Source of the DNA: Polydactylus sextarius
Lineage: Eukaryota > Chordata > Actinopteri > Polynemidae
DNA: 64,000 nucleotides
NCBI GenBank assembly: GCA_016801845.1
Contig: CM028908.1
Coordinates: 20,781,047-20,845,046 of the forward strand
Direction of reading: 5' to 3'
A program made the translations under genes and the position numbers. Positions 23,281-36,200 of this stretch are shown here, in pieces. Below the pieces are notes generated by a model that did not search any database, was not told the origin of the DNA, and saw only the letters and a list, made by a program, of their open reading frames with translations. Numbering within the stretch: the first letter of the stretch is position 1; each line of letters opens with the position of its first letter.

Positions 23281-26269
23281 TCTTCAAAGCCTAAATGAGT
23301 CACTCGAGGGACAGCCCCCACTTTCCATCCCCCTCCCCTGTTTGTGAGGATTTCTGCGAACCGGTGATTAGGCTCCTCGCCCCGGTGCCATGTGTGCACC
23401 AAGTGCCCCCTCTCTCCCCCCGCACATGCACACCAAATCTCTCTCAGCTCCCACTGAGATTAGCCCGCTAGCTATTGTTCTGATGACACTTCATATAAGA
23501 TATACTCTCATTATGTTAATACAAAGACAGCATTGCATTACTTGTGTGATAAACTCTGGGATTTTGTTGATATAATTCAAATAAGCCTTATAAAGTATAT
23601 TAAAAGAATAAGCAAAATCTTAACTTATTAAAGAAAACATGTATTTATAGCTAACATTGATTGTAATAATTAGATTTTTTTTAAATTATTTCTCAGAAAC
23701 CATTTAGTTACCTCATTTAATCATAATTCAATCATAACACAAAAGCTAATATTTGAAGGCCAAAGAATGTTAACAGCCTTAGTAAAGGGACCTTTGTTTG
23801 TGCAGAAGGAGGAAACTATGAATTTTAAGTACAAGGGGATTATGTTGTGCTCGTTGAACAGATGCTAACATGGAGAGGTCTACCCTCCTGAGAGTGGACA
23901 GTCACACTGTTACTGGTCCTTTGTCAATGTGCATCCTCTCCTCTGACTCTTCAGTTGCACATTACCCCCACCCCCTCCAAAACAGATTAACTCTGCCCCC
24001 TACCATCAGCCTTGACCTTGATGGACCAGTAATGTCATCCTCCTTTGTGCTTTGAAAGATATTAACTCCTGTCAACTTTTATGCTTCCTTCAAAGCGAAC
24101 TTCATGCATTCATAACTAGTTGAGATAAACAAAAGGATGGATGACAATAAGTATCATGAACAATATGTGAGCACCGACCCCCTCCATGCCATTATCTCAT
24201 CCTCTCACCAGATCTCTAAGCAGGTCATCTGTTGTGCTCTTCATTCTTCTTTATATCTTGGTCATTTTCAGTGTGTCTTTAGTGCTTTCCAGGTCAGGGT
24301 AAATGAATTCAGTGCATTGCCCCTCCCCCATATTTTCTTGTAAGAAGGAGGCTTTTTTCTTGGAACAATAAGTGCAGGAATATGTTGATTTATAGAATAT
24401 CATTGATATAATCCACAATTGATGGAAATGTAACTATGTAACTGTGAGAACCACACATTCAGATCCTATTTGCTAAACATCATGAGATATTACAAACTGA
24501 CCACAGGAAGTTCACAACAACCTTTTAAACAATGTTCTTTTTCACGGAAGAAGCAGATAATTTTGGCTGACGACTGTTATTATAGTGACAATTTACCTAA
24601 AATAAGAGACATATCTTTAACATGATGGTAAAAATGTTGAATGTTGAATGAAATGAAAACACTGTTCTCCTGCTGTTTGTTTCTAGTTGTCCATGCTACA
24701 CCTACCATGTCACATCTTATCTGAAATGCATCATACGGGCATGGGAAGACTCGGTATATAATCTGCATGCAAAATTGGACTTGTGTGTCTACAGTGTGTT
24801 GATAGTGTGTCTACACTGCATAGGAGGACTAACTTCTCATGTCAAGTCTTAAACAGTTCACCTATACTTGAAGATTAAGGGACAATCCTCCAATGATAAT
24901 GATGCACATATTTTGGATAGACAGAACATAGGATTTGAAAGAGGATTTAAGGAGGCAGTCTATATCACAGTGAAGAAACATTTTCTCAACAGAAAGGGAA
25001 GTCTGCAACACCAATCATCCAACAACTACAATGCCATCCATTCATCCATTCCCTGGAGACTTATAAACTGTGTGCACTTGGCCTCAGGTGACTTAAACAA
25101 CCCAAACAACTGTTGTTACAACAGCGAGGAACATTAAAGAACCAATCATCTGTGGCAACAATCCTGCAGACTTTAAAGACCTGGGTTCCTACCATTCAAT
25201 CAGAAGTGTTGGTGAAATATGTTCAAATTACTACAACCAAGTGCAGTTATCTTCAATTGAGCTTTTATTAACCTAGATCACACAAAGTCTGCACAGACAG
25301 GAAATCGATTTAATATGATTCCATTCCTTTTCTTTTTATCTATGTCCTTTAGTCTGTGTCTGGTAAATTACAAATCCCCTGGATGTAGTTTATAATAAGA
25401 AATATGCTGTGTTTCCTGAACTGGTTAATGTGAATCATCTTTGTTTGACTTGTATTATTGCTTAGAGTCAATGTCCTCAAGTTTCCTGACTCCTTTCATT
25501 GCTTTGTGTGTAATTACGTTATCATGCAGTTAGAGTTAAAGGGCAGACTACACGGGATGTGAAAGACAGCTGGAATGAAATGTGTAGTTTCCCAGCAATG
25601 GCGTCTCATGACTTTTGTTTTTCGTGCGAGGGCTCTCCTCAACACACATAATGTTATCGCACTGTGAGAGAATCGAAAGAGATAGAAGGTTTCATGATTA
25701 TCGGCTGGAAAGGAACTGTTCATCATCAGAAAGATGAGTAAGGATGTGTCATTAAAAAAAGTGGAACAAGCCAGATGCTCTGACAAACATGTACTCAAAC
25801 TTTTTTTTTCAGCCTTTTTCCATAGATGTTTTTTTTTTTTTTTTTTTTTTAAATTGGTGACTGATTTTTTTTTCTTTTCTGTTTTCCTTTCTCCTTTTGG
25901 TCTTAAAAGATATGCTTCCAGCAGAGTCTGATGGATTTTACAGAATCTTCACAGAATCTCTTTTTATTTTTTATATTTTACTTGTGTAACTAATGCCATG
26001 TTTAATGGTATATTTCTAAAATGTCCAAACCTTTGTTTCACTCACAGCAGTGCTGAGACCGCTTGGTGGCTGTGAGTAAAACCACCTTTGGGAGCTGCTA
26101 CAGTGCCATCGTGTGGAGCAGGTGGGTTCTGCACTCTTTAACTATTCAGAAGTGACACATATTTTTCTTTTATCTCTACTTCTCTATTGGAAAATACTGT
26201 AGTTTTCCCTTTGTAATACATGTGGTGTAAGTATAAAATAAATAAATTTTAGCAGCAAATATTTAATAT

Positions 26270-27038
26270 AAATAATAATGATAATAATAATAATACATTT
26301 TATTTGTTAAGTGGCTTTCATGTCACTCAGGGACACTGTATTTCACTCACTGCATTATGAAATAAAAACAGGGATAAAAACTGTTTTATAAAAGAAAGCA
26401 AGTAATGATAAAGATAAAAAATAAATGAATAAGATGAAAATATTAATGAAAAATGGAAATGGAAAACGAGAAATTAATATGCATTTAGAAATAGGTTATG
26501 GGTCATTGGCCTCCTCCCCATGATGAAGGAACAGAGAGAAGGATAAGGGAGGAGGATCGGAGAGAACGTGAAGGGGTGGCAACACGGGCTAAGCTGGACA
26601 AGTATGGGTGGGTTGATGGATGGCCTTAAATGTTAACAGAAGGATTCAGAAGGATCAGTGAAGGTCTTGAAGAACGGAGGTTATGTGATGAAAAGAGTCT
26701 TAGTAATTATGTGGGCAGCTGAGTTCTGGACCAGTTGGAGCTTATGGAGTGACTTGTGAGGAAGACCAAACTGAAAAGAGTTACAATAGGTGACAAGGGA
26801 CCAGAATGGTGGTGGAACTGGGGGAAAGGGAGGGGCAGAGATGGCAAACTGAGTTATATTATTAATATGGGATTGGAAAGATAGCGTGCTGTCGAGGGTG
26901 ACAACCAGACTCTTAACCATGGGGGAAAGGAAAAACAGAAGAGCTATTGATTTGGAGAGAGTGGATTTGGTGCCAGTCAGTATGAATTCTGTTTTATCAC
27001 TGTTGAACTGTAAGTATAGTATAAAGGTTGATTGACAG
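26270..27038 (-). mobile_element. LINE-like retroelement fragment (left part)
   Basis: Begins with an AT-rich (ATA)n tail followed by attttatttgttaagtggct, a type of repeat end common in teleosts. On the minus strand, 26681-26920 reads as the C-terminal part of an L2/CR1-type reverse transcriptase (VKSLVVTLDSTLSFQSHIN, then LPHKSLHKLQLVQNSAAHII), with internal damage. The element appears to continue at 27582-27760 beyond a nested insertion. Family assignment from memory of motifs, not alignment. Confidence 0.6.
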
Positions 27039-27580
27039 AAGGTGACAGAAAATCAGAAACCATCTTTACCTCGTCTTTGTTGAAGAATGGTCGTCCACCC
27101 ACATTCAAGAACATGTGAAAAGTGCTAGAAATTCTGAACATCTCCTTTTCATAGAAATTCCTCTTTTAGAAATGTTGCTAGAAAATTGGTCAATTTCAAA
27201 AACAGTTGTTTGTGACATAAAATGTATCTCACTGCCCCTCCACTATGATTCCATTTCCTCCCCTTCAAAGGCCATTGGCTGTAAAAAAAAAAAGACTATC
27301 TGTCCGTGTTTCGAAGCCGGTGGAGTTACATTCATTTGAGTGGCAGTGAAGGCAGCCAATCAGTGTCAAGTGCTTGCATTTCATAATGAGGTTGCCAGTT
27401 ACACCCAAAAAGATGCCAAATAGGTGCAAACTACGTGTTTAAAATCCCCTAAAATAGCTTTCTGAGAGTGGCTTTTAAGGAGCTTCTGAGGCGTTACACA
27501 TCCAACCAAAATTTTACTGTGTTCATGTCACATCACAGAAAAAGGATCAAAACCCTGTTCAGCCATTCTCTGTCACCTTT
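27039..27580 (-). mobile_element. short inverted-repeat element, copy 1 (nested)
   Basis: A 540-bp noncoding element with terminal inverted repeats: it begins aaggtgacagaa and ends tctctgtcacctt. Related copies lie in the opposite orientation at 53572-53973 and 60682-61068. All share blocks such as aaaattttggttggatgtgt and ctattttaggggatttt (as read in copies 2 and 3). It interrupts the LINE-like repeat at 26270-27760, so it inserted later. It has no transposase frame and probably belongs to a nonautonomous DNA-transposon (MITE) family. The superfamily was not determined because no target-site duplication could be fixed. Confidence 0.6.
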
Positions 27581-27581
27581 A

Positions 27582-27760
27582 TGTCATTTAAACAGTTGGA
27601 GAGGGAGGAGGGAGGGAGGGTGTAGTTGGGTTTACCCATTTATAACTGGGTGTCATCCACGAAGCACTGAAAGTAGATGTTATGACTGCAGAATATATTG
27701 CCAAAGGGGAGGATTCAAATGAAAAAAACACACCAATGGTAACAGGGGTGGGTTTGGAAG
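27582..27760 (-). mobile_element. LINE-like retroelement fragment (right part)
   Basis: After the nested element the sequence resumes with ttggagagggaggagggagg and a tgggtgtcatccacgaagca segment. In dispersed teleost repeats of this type that segment follows the 'tttggtgccagtcagtatg' part seen at 26968-26986. This continuity supports one element split by an insertion. Confidence 0.45.
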
Positions 27761-28259
27761 TAAAGGACTTGAGCTGAATGTCAGGTTTTTGGTCCATACT
27801 CAAAAGGGAGAAAAAATACAACATGTATTGACAAGTATGAATAAATACCCTGTTGAGATATCCTTGTTTTAATGAAACTGACGAAATAATGGTAAAGTGA
27901 TTTGGCATTTGATTTGTCTTTGGCATTCCCTGGCAGACATTTTCAGTTATAAGATTACACCGCTGAAAAAAAAAAAGGAATTGTTCTCGTGTGAGGAATT
28001 GTTCTGAGTTGAACACATTATAAAAATAATTTCTGTGGATTTACTTGAGTGAAATCTCAGTCATTATCACAATTTATGTTTGATGTTGTTTTTGTTTACA
28101 TGTCCAAATATTAAAGTTCCTATCTTATGCTATCTGTACCCTTAATCTGATGTGTTTGCTGATGTGTTTCCGGTAAAAATATGAAGCAAGGGAAGGACTG
28201 AAGGAAGGGATGAAATGGGATAACACCATATATGTTCAAACTGATAATCTTGATGGCAA

Positions 28260-28620
28260 TCCATCCATCCATAAATCCACCCACCCAACCACTGACCCAC
28301 CCATCCATCCATCCATCCATCCATCCATCCATCCATCCATCCATCCATCCATCCATCCATCCATCCATCCATCCATCCATCCATCCATCCATCCATTATC
28401 TGTACAGCTGATCCTTTGAGTGTCACAGAGGGCTGGAGCCAATTGCAATTGATTGTGGGCAAGGGCAGAGTACAACGTGCACAGGTCTTCAGTCTGCCAC
28501 AGGACTGATACATACCTGTAAAGTCATCACTTAACCTAACCTGCATGTTTTTAGAATGTGGGAGGAAGAAAGAAAACCCTCACAGACAGGGAGAAAACGT
28601 GCAAGCTCAATAACAGTATT
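28260..28620. mobile_element. teleost dispersed repeat with (CCAT)n array
   Basis: A CCAT tetranucleotide array at 28301-28396 (24 units) is followed by a decayed stretch containing ggctggagccaattgcaatt, cttaacctaacctgcatgtt and gaatgtgggaggaagaaag. This ordered set is familiar from an abundant teleost retroelement-derived repeat that carries CCAT arrays; an RTE-type LINE is my tentative guess. Open frames of repeated Trp-Met-Asp-Gly on the minus strand are simply this array. Confidence 0.6.
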
Positions 28621-28863
28621 TTCATACTGTTTGACATATCTGACTCAGTGAACTCTTCACCTTTGGGTCATGTACAGTGTACATATGCATATGCAGAGAT
28701 CATAGCACCAATGGAAATGTGACTAATCCATATAAAATTATAAGGGAATGTGCTGTGTCCAAATATAACCCATATCTGTTCCACAATTTCATACGCATTC
28801 AGAAAAAAACAAAGGAAACAGCTGGACGTTTTGTTTCTGTCACAGAGCCAGGATAATGAAACA

Positions 28864-28896
28864 ACACACACACACACAAACACGCATGCACACACA

Positions 28897-28958
<62 letters not shown>
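28864..28958. repeat. (CA)n(GA)n compound microsatellite
   Basis: CA array with one interruption (28864-28913) passing directly into a GA array (28914-28958). Confidence 0.95.
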
Positions 28959-28961
<3 letters not shown>

Positions 28962-29471
28962 CTCCTGTCTCATTGACGTCATATGAATGTTAATTGCTCA
29001 CTGATCTTAAACTAAAGCTGAACGAAAGTGTTTTACAGTGCACATAAAAATAATACAACAAATCTGGAACGTTTGAAGTAAGCTGACAGGGAAATGGCAC
29101 GTCAAAGTATTAAAATATATACAAAAAATACTCAGCTGTAAAATAGCATTTAGCATAACATTTTAATTTCCCCAGTAATCCACTGACATGGATGAAGTCT
29201 TATCTTGAAGGTGGAGGTCAATCATGTGTAATCATGTGTAGTGAAACATCACCCTTCTTGAAGAATGAATTAGGTGTATCCCCATGAATTCAACCCAGGA
29301 CCTTTTTCTGTTCATCTTGTATTTGCAGCAGTCTATGCAGAGCATGAGGTTAATATGTATGTGGATGAAACTGTAATTTATGTCAAACATCTTTCTAAAT
29401 ATTAAAAAGACAGTTTGCATGTTTTATTTTTACAAAGACAATCTGTACATCTGAGTGTGATCCCAATGTAT

Positions 29472-29569
29472 GTGAGAGAACAGAAAAAAAAAAATGAATA
29501 AAAAAATAAAGAAGACAGGAGAGTCTTTATGTCTGAACAAAGTTTGTGTTACGGGAACAAAAATGCTTA
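29472..29569 (+). repeat. dispersed direct repeat, copy 2
   Basis: Second copy of the 23190-23280 segment, same orientation, with differences in A-tract length and scattered substitutions. Confidence 0.55.
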
Positions 29570-32500
29570 TGAACATTATGTTGACTGACTGATTTGTTTG
29601 TGAACAGCTGCAGTGTTACTGTTGGATGACCATTTCTAGTAATAATTTTGAACAAGAAGTTTTGAGAAAAGAGGAATTGCTTTGATCATATTTGACGGAG
29701 GTTTTGTCTGGTATTTATACCACAATGTTCATGTGTTCACTGTATAAAAATAACATGTTCTGTGATGGTAGTTTGGATTCAATTGAACATTACCATAGTC
29801 TTACATGTAACTGCAGTTATTCACGCACATTAAAAGATAATACAAAGCATTTTGTCTCACATACTGCCAACTTAAAACAGTATGACGAGGAGGACAGAGG
29901 ACACATCATGGTGCTATATTTAACAATTATCTTGAGATGAAAATCAAATTGATGACATCAACACATACCGGATGTCTTGTAATCATGTTGGCCAATATTG
30001 TTTGTATATTACCCTTTCATGATATTTGAATATTCTATCAGCACCAACACTGATAACTTTATCTTGCTTATATCTACTGTTCACTGCTGCTCCATGTGTC
30101 AGTATGATGGTCAGTATTTTATTACTTAGTGTGGTTTGTATGTGTATATTTGTTGAAATCCTGTTTGTTGTTGTTGTATTATTGTACTTTTGCGGCTTTC
30201 AGTTGGTACCATTGTGCGTTCCTAGACTAGACACTGGTGGGTTCAGTAATTAGGAAAGGGAGACATTATCTGTACTACTTTGCATTACACCCTGTGAATA
30301 ACCCATTATCCAGGGGAAAGAACACAAGATGTTCCTCTGAATTATTCTTTTGTGTGCAGATAACTGGTGTTGTAACAAATCACATCCGCGCATATCAACC
30401 AGCGAAATTAATTTCCATGCCTTTCTCAGTTATAGAGCATAGGGACACAGTGGGAAGTCTTTTCTACTGAGTCCTACATGAAGCAAAGCACATCTGACAA
30501 GCCATGTTTTCTTATTTCATACAGTCTGAGAAAAGAATTACTGTTATCTGATGGGCTCGGCTGTGATTTTTGTTGATAATTAGAAAGGAGGAATAGATTC
30601 CAAAACATATATTGCATGATTGAAAAAAAAAAAAAAAAACTCATTTGAAGATTATAATGATATATTGTCAGAAAATGTGTGAAATCCTTAGTGAAGACAT
30701 TTAACAGTCTCTCAAGTCAGGCAGTGCACTGTTGGGAAAGAATGGTTCTCCTATTAGCTCCTTATGTTGGCAGATAGATTTTGTGTCCCCTGTACACCCA
30801 TTAACTGCACTATACAGTGTACCACCACTACCCCCAAAACTCCAAATATGGCCACTGACAATGTGGATCACCCTAAACCAGATGTAAGCGATGCATCTCT
30901 GGGTTGCGTATTTGCATGCTGTGTTTGCTGCACCCTCTTTGCTGTTCGCATACTTTTAGATCTATGTGTGACTGAATGAATTGTAATTATTTTATTTTAT
31001 TTTTCAATAAATGATTATGAAATTGGAACAAGAACAGTTGACAGATGGGTTCCCCTGACAGAGTCTGACTGGATTGTCGCTGCTCAACCCACACAACAGG
31101 AAGAAGGTGATGAAACAGTCTTGGGGGGGGGGTTAAAAAAACACCTTTTTTTTTTTTAAAGAGTTTCATCATGGAAATGGCTGAATCATACTCCACACTT
31201 CCTGTTTTCTGTCACCACAACAGCTGTGCACATTTACAGTGTCTGAGGAAAAAAATCAAGTTCTTACAGTAAAAATGAAAAAAATGAAAAATAAAAAAAG
31301 CAGTCAGTTGTCTTTCTTCAAATTTATTGCAACCTTCCACATGTATTTGTGCTCCTGTACACCTGCAGTGCAGTGTGTTTGCTACACAAGAAAAATCAGG
31401 AAGTGCACACAAATAATTCCCTTACTGCACAGTAAAAACTGCATTGCATTAAAACAAATAACTGGCTAATAATAAATGATAGAAATAATAAAATAATAAA
31501 TTATTAGCGATCTTAAAACAGAGATCCTATATACCACTCATATGAGTCTGATATGACAACATGAACAAGCTCTTGTCACCAGAGAAGAGACAAAGTCCTC
31601 AATTGAAAAGGAGGTGAACAAGGACAAAGTCCCTGTCTGGTTAAAGACACAGCTAATATCAGCACTGTGAAAAAAGTCTGTGTGTAAACATTCAGCAGAC
31701 ACAAAAGTTCATGTTTCTTTTTTTCTATTCAATTGCAGTTACTCCAAACTATGTTCAATTTGAATGCATATAAGATGTCTTCACTATTCTCATACAGTGT
31801 CTCTCGATTAAATATGTGATTGTAGGCAGATGACTTTGCTTATAGCACAGAGATTTATAGTATAAGGGGAAAACAGCTGTTCAAAAATAAATGAAGAGGA
31901 AAGTAATAACCACCTACTGACATTGTTAAAACCCACTTATTAATATGTAACGTGTAAAAAAAAAAAAATAATCTTTATTCTTTATTTTAGTCTTTACATG
32001 AATTTAGCTAAGTTAACAGATTCTGACTCCAGCCCTACATTTAGTAGACATATAACAATGGCAATAAACACAGCTAAATATCAATAAAATATTATCATAA
32101 TTGATAATAACAGCTAGCTTGTTCTATTCCATTCACATTCTGTAACCATGGTTATTAAACCATTACCATTATTATAGTTGTGCGCCCAGGAACCTGGTAT
32201 TTCACCTGCCAGAAAGCCTCTATGTTTCGTGAGCCTTCAAGTTAACTTGATATACTGTGAAATTTGTGTTGCTATTCACTCTTTAAACTGAACATAACCT
32301 GAGCTGTTGGTAAACCTGTTGTTATTTTCGAAATGATGCTAAAGTTCTTATTATTTAAGGATAAAAACTTGCACCTGTTGCCTCATTACCATGTTGCCAT
32401 GTTAGCTCTCTGCAGCTAATATGCTATATGCTTTTCTGGCTGGTTATTCAGATGGAACTGTACGTTATGTTTTTTTGTTTGTTTGTTGTTGTTTTTTTTA

Positions 32501-33185
32501 AAGTATATTGATAATAGGAGAGGAAGCATAGGAAGAAAACTTCACTCACTGGAAATGTGTGATATTTCTTGAATGTATACATTATTTATTTTCTTAAAGA
32601 AAAAAAAACAGATTCGGGTGAGAAAGTGAGGTCAAATGAGTAAAGTTACGAACAGATATGGGTCATTTCATACATCTTAGATCTTTGTGTGTTTATGTTT
32701 GTGTTTATGGTCGACAGAGAGAGGAAGGAATTCACAGGGTGAAAAAAAGAGTTAGAACCAGGTGAGAGAGTGGATTTGCTGTCAAGACCACAGGTGTGGT
32801 GATCCAGAAAAGCAACTCATCTACAAAACTCTTTGTTTTCTCCAAATATTTCTCCATATCTTTCTTTTTTAAGGACTGTCTGACTACGCAGTTTCTGGAG
32901 TTGTGGTCTTTCACACACTAAGGTACTGTTTAAACCTTACAAAACCTCTTAGCTATAATATTCTATAATCCACTGCTCAGTTAGCTCCATTCAGTGGTTG
33001 GAGTGAATGGTGATAGTGTGCTAGATAACTGCTCCTGTTGCAAAACTACAGAACTGCTTGACCTCCTTCCTTAAACCAATGTCTAATTAAACCACACATG
33101 TCAAGACATCTGGGATTTGTCACTGTGTCAACTTGCAAGTGAGACATTATTGTGTCACACCAGGAAGTCCTGACATCCTAGAACA

Positions 33186-33267
33186 CTTTAAAAGGACCCA
33201 ATTCCTCAAACCGCAGCCACAGTGAAGTGGGGACGATTGAATTTCTGACAAACATGAAAATAAAAAG
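33186..33267 (+). other. mitf: candidate alternative mitf first exon
   Basis: A TATA-like ctttaaaagg (33186-33195) is followed by about 60 bp, an ATG at 33254 and only 14 coding bases (M-K-I-K-AG) before a consensus donor (AG|gtaagg at 33268). The exon ends two bases into a codon. The upstream mitf exon at 36731 starts at the third codon position, so splicing would give MKIKS-APPDLRG in frame and a 485-residue protein. In mammals MITF has several short alternative first exons that splice into exon 1B in this way. The phase match could be chance (one in three), and no homologue was recognised. Confidence 0.35.
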
Positions 33268-36200
33268 GTAAGGCATCTTTTAACTTCTTCAGCTGATGAA
33301 AATTTCATGCTTTTTAAGTTTTATATTTTCATTTTTTGTATATTTGTCGCACATCAGTTTCACTGATGGGTGTTTATGAGTAACTGGAAAAGTGTGTTAT
33401 ACTGGCACTTGTAACATTTCCACATCCTGGCAATTGGCAACACATGAGATGTGTGTTGGAGCTGCACATGCACACTAATCGTTTTTATGGTGTTTTATGG
33501 TGTTTTTCACAGTATTTTCAATGGTTTAAATACAAAAGTCTGTAGATGCAAGAAATTTACAAAGTTGCAGCATTTTAACATACACATGATTTGACTGACA
33601 TTATTATTGGGTCAAGTCATTGCTGTTTGGTCAGGAACCATCAGTGGATGAAATAAATCTATGTTCTTCATGTCCAGGAAACAGCCTGTGCCATCCATGA
33701 TTTCATATTTGGTTAATTCATTTAGATATTGAAGATATTTGGTTTTGAAATTGATATGACTAACACGTGCCCTAATTCAGATTTAAGGAACAAGCTGACC
33801 AAAGTGGATATGAGCAGTACATAACTCAAGCTATTTCTCTTTATTTTTGGTCAGTTAATCGCTGACACAAGAGTTTCCATTTACCCCACATATATACTTT
33901 CTATTGACATTATTAAAGAATATCAATTAAGAATAAACAATAGAATGTTCTTACATTCATTACTTTTATATAAAGTAAGTTAAACTTCAGTGAACCTTAG
34001 ATTAAACCTTTAAATAAGCACCAGGTACTAAATCTGTTCAGTGAAACAAAATTCTCAGATAAAGAACTGCATAGTAAGTATGTGTTAAGGTGTTAGGGGT
34101 GTTAAGAGAGGAGATCCCCTCATATGACATGATAGTTTAAGAAACTGCTGAAGACAGAAAGAGGCACTCCTCTTGAAAGTATGAGAATACCAGACGATAC
34201 TCCCTGAAGGAACGCCTTGTTAATTTTGTCTGCTCAAAGGTACACGTGAGGGAACACATGCAGCCCACAGGTACAAAATGTTTTTTTTTAAAACAAATAT
34301 GTTTCATGCAGTTCTGCTGATGGACAGTTGCTGGTGGCAATGTGCTAAGATGCTAACTCCTCAGACAGTGAAGAAGAATACTACAAGGTAGAAAACATGG
34401 GACATGAACAATGCAGAGTTTTGTTTTTGTTTGTTTTGTGTTTTTTAGATGAGGGTAAACGTACATATTTATTGACAAGATTTAATGAGGACAATAAGGC
34501 ACCAATGTAACTAATATAAAAATATAAATATTTAAGTAAGAAAGATAACTTTGTTAGCGTGAGAACTACTGCTAAATACATACATATACATACTTGTGTT
34601 TGTGTGTGTGTGTGTATAATTTCCTTCAGAGCTTACCCAGAAACAAAACATTAAGTTATAAATCAGTAACTTAAAGTCAAATGATGTTATGCTCATTTAA
34701 CAGGGACTTTCACATTGTCTTCTTTTAAGGTCATTTGACTGCCTCAGAATGACGCGCACTGTGTGCCACTAAATTACAAAACTAAAGGTTTAGAATTTGG
34801 CTTTACTGACCTCTTCATGGATGATGAGCCATGGCTGGAGCTGTGATGTCAGCTGAACAAGGAGCATCATAGATTGTTGTCTGTAGTCTGTAGTACATTC
34901 ACTGATCTGTACAAGCCTTGCTTTGAATTTTGAACTAGAATACAATGCATTTGCAGCAATGCATTTTTAAAAAAAATACTGTAAAATAATTACTACTTTG
35001 TGAACTTTCCTAACTTCATGAAAACCTGATTTTGAACAGTGTGACAGTTTTAAAAGTCAAACTAAAGAAAAAAAAAAATGGGGAAATTCAAAACTCACAG
35101 CTGTGAAATATCGTTTGGTACAGTGGATATTTGCATGACTATAGTCTCTGACATAAGGGGAAGTACAGCTAATATCGACAGAACATAAATCTTAACAAAT
35201 AAATTGAACTCAAAATTATATTTGACCATACAATATGCATGAACAGTCCTTGCTTCAAGGTCTAGAATTGTATTGGTTGAATTGGTGATGTGACACTTTT
35301 CACAGAAAGACCCAGAATAATCTTCAGAATTTTAATAAGGTGCAGATTTATGTGAGTAATCAAGATATTCTTTCTTAAAAAAAAGAAAAAAGAAAAAAGA
35401 AAGAAAAGATCATTGAGCTTCTATCCTCATCATAAAACACTGCCACTGTTATGTTGAAGTGATAGCTGCAGACCGGGGCTACATTTGATGTGCCAGCCTA
35501 ATTAGTGCGATTATCACACAGCTGCACGGGCTGAGAGGATTTCAAGTGGTTTTTATCAAAAGGATCATTTTCCTGGGGAATGCCTCATCCTGACAGCGTG
35601 TGCACTGCCGGATCCACTTCGCTTTGGGACGTGCAAGCTCTGCCGCGGATTTGAAAGGGTGAACTGACAGACTTTGGTTCTTCTAAGTGTGTTATTGCAC
35701 GAGTGAAGCAGTGCAGTGATTTCACTGATTTCCAAAGGGGCACAGGCAATGTGCTGCCTCAGACCTCACAACAGACCAGTTATTAGGAGTCTGGTGGCAC
35801 GTAATCCCCCCACCAGCTTACCTCCAAATTATTCTCTGAGCTGGCAGAGTATAGAGGGTAAACTAAATTTGGCTGCTGATGGTGGGCTAATTAACAGAAT
35901 TAACAGCATGTAATGCCTCAGCTCATCTGGGGGCTTGGCTTTTTATTCCGTTGTAATGGGGGTAATTTGGAGTTATGGTGACCAAATTGCACCTTAAAGC
36001 TTCTCTAATCAACATTTCTACATGCAACAGTGGATCAAATGAAGACATTTTATGTAAAAAAGGATCAAATGTAGATGAATGAATCCACAAATAATTATCA
36101 AATGGTTATGTCTGATGCTTTTATGAGTTGGAAATAAAGTTAGACAAAGTTAGCATCTGGTTTGATTGAGCTGGTGAACATATCAGAGCACTGAGCTGTT

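Larger units (their letters stand above)
21111..33190. other. frmd4b-mitf intergenic region
   Basis: About 12 kb between the divergent frmd4b promoter and the first candidate mitf exon. It is filled with repeats described separately: foldback element, AT array, palindrome, LINE-like repeat with nested element, CCAT array and CA/GA array. Remaining sequence is AT-rich and I saw no supportable gene. A direct repeat of about 90 bp links 23190-23280 with 29472-29569. Confidence 0.6.

Noticed and set aside
24868..25137. 89-codon plus-strand frame between frmd4b and mitf
   Set aside because: No motif, no promoter or splice context; treated as chance.
27588..28016. 142-codon minus-strand open frame
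   Set aside because: Covers the right part of a LINE-like repeat and adjacent AT-rich DNA; repeat-derived.
28120..28546. Open frames of repeated Trp-Met-Asp-Gly or His-Pro-Ser-Ile
   Set aside because: Translations of the CCAT tetranucleotide array in a dispersed repeat.
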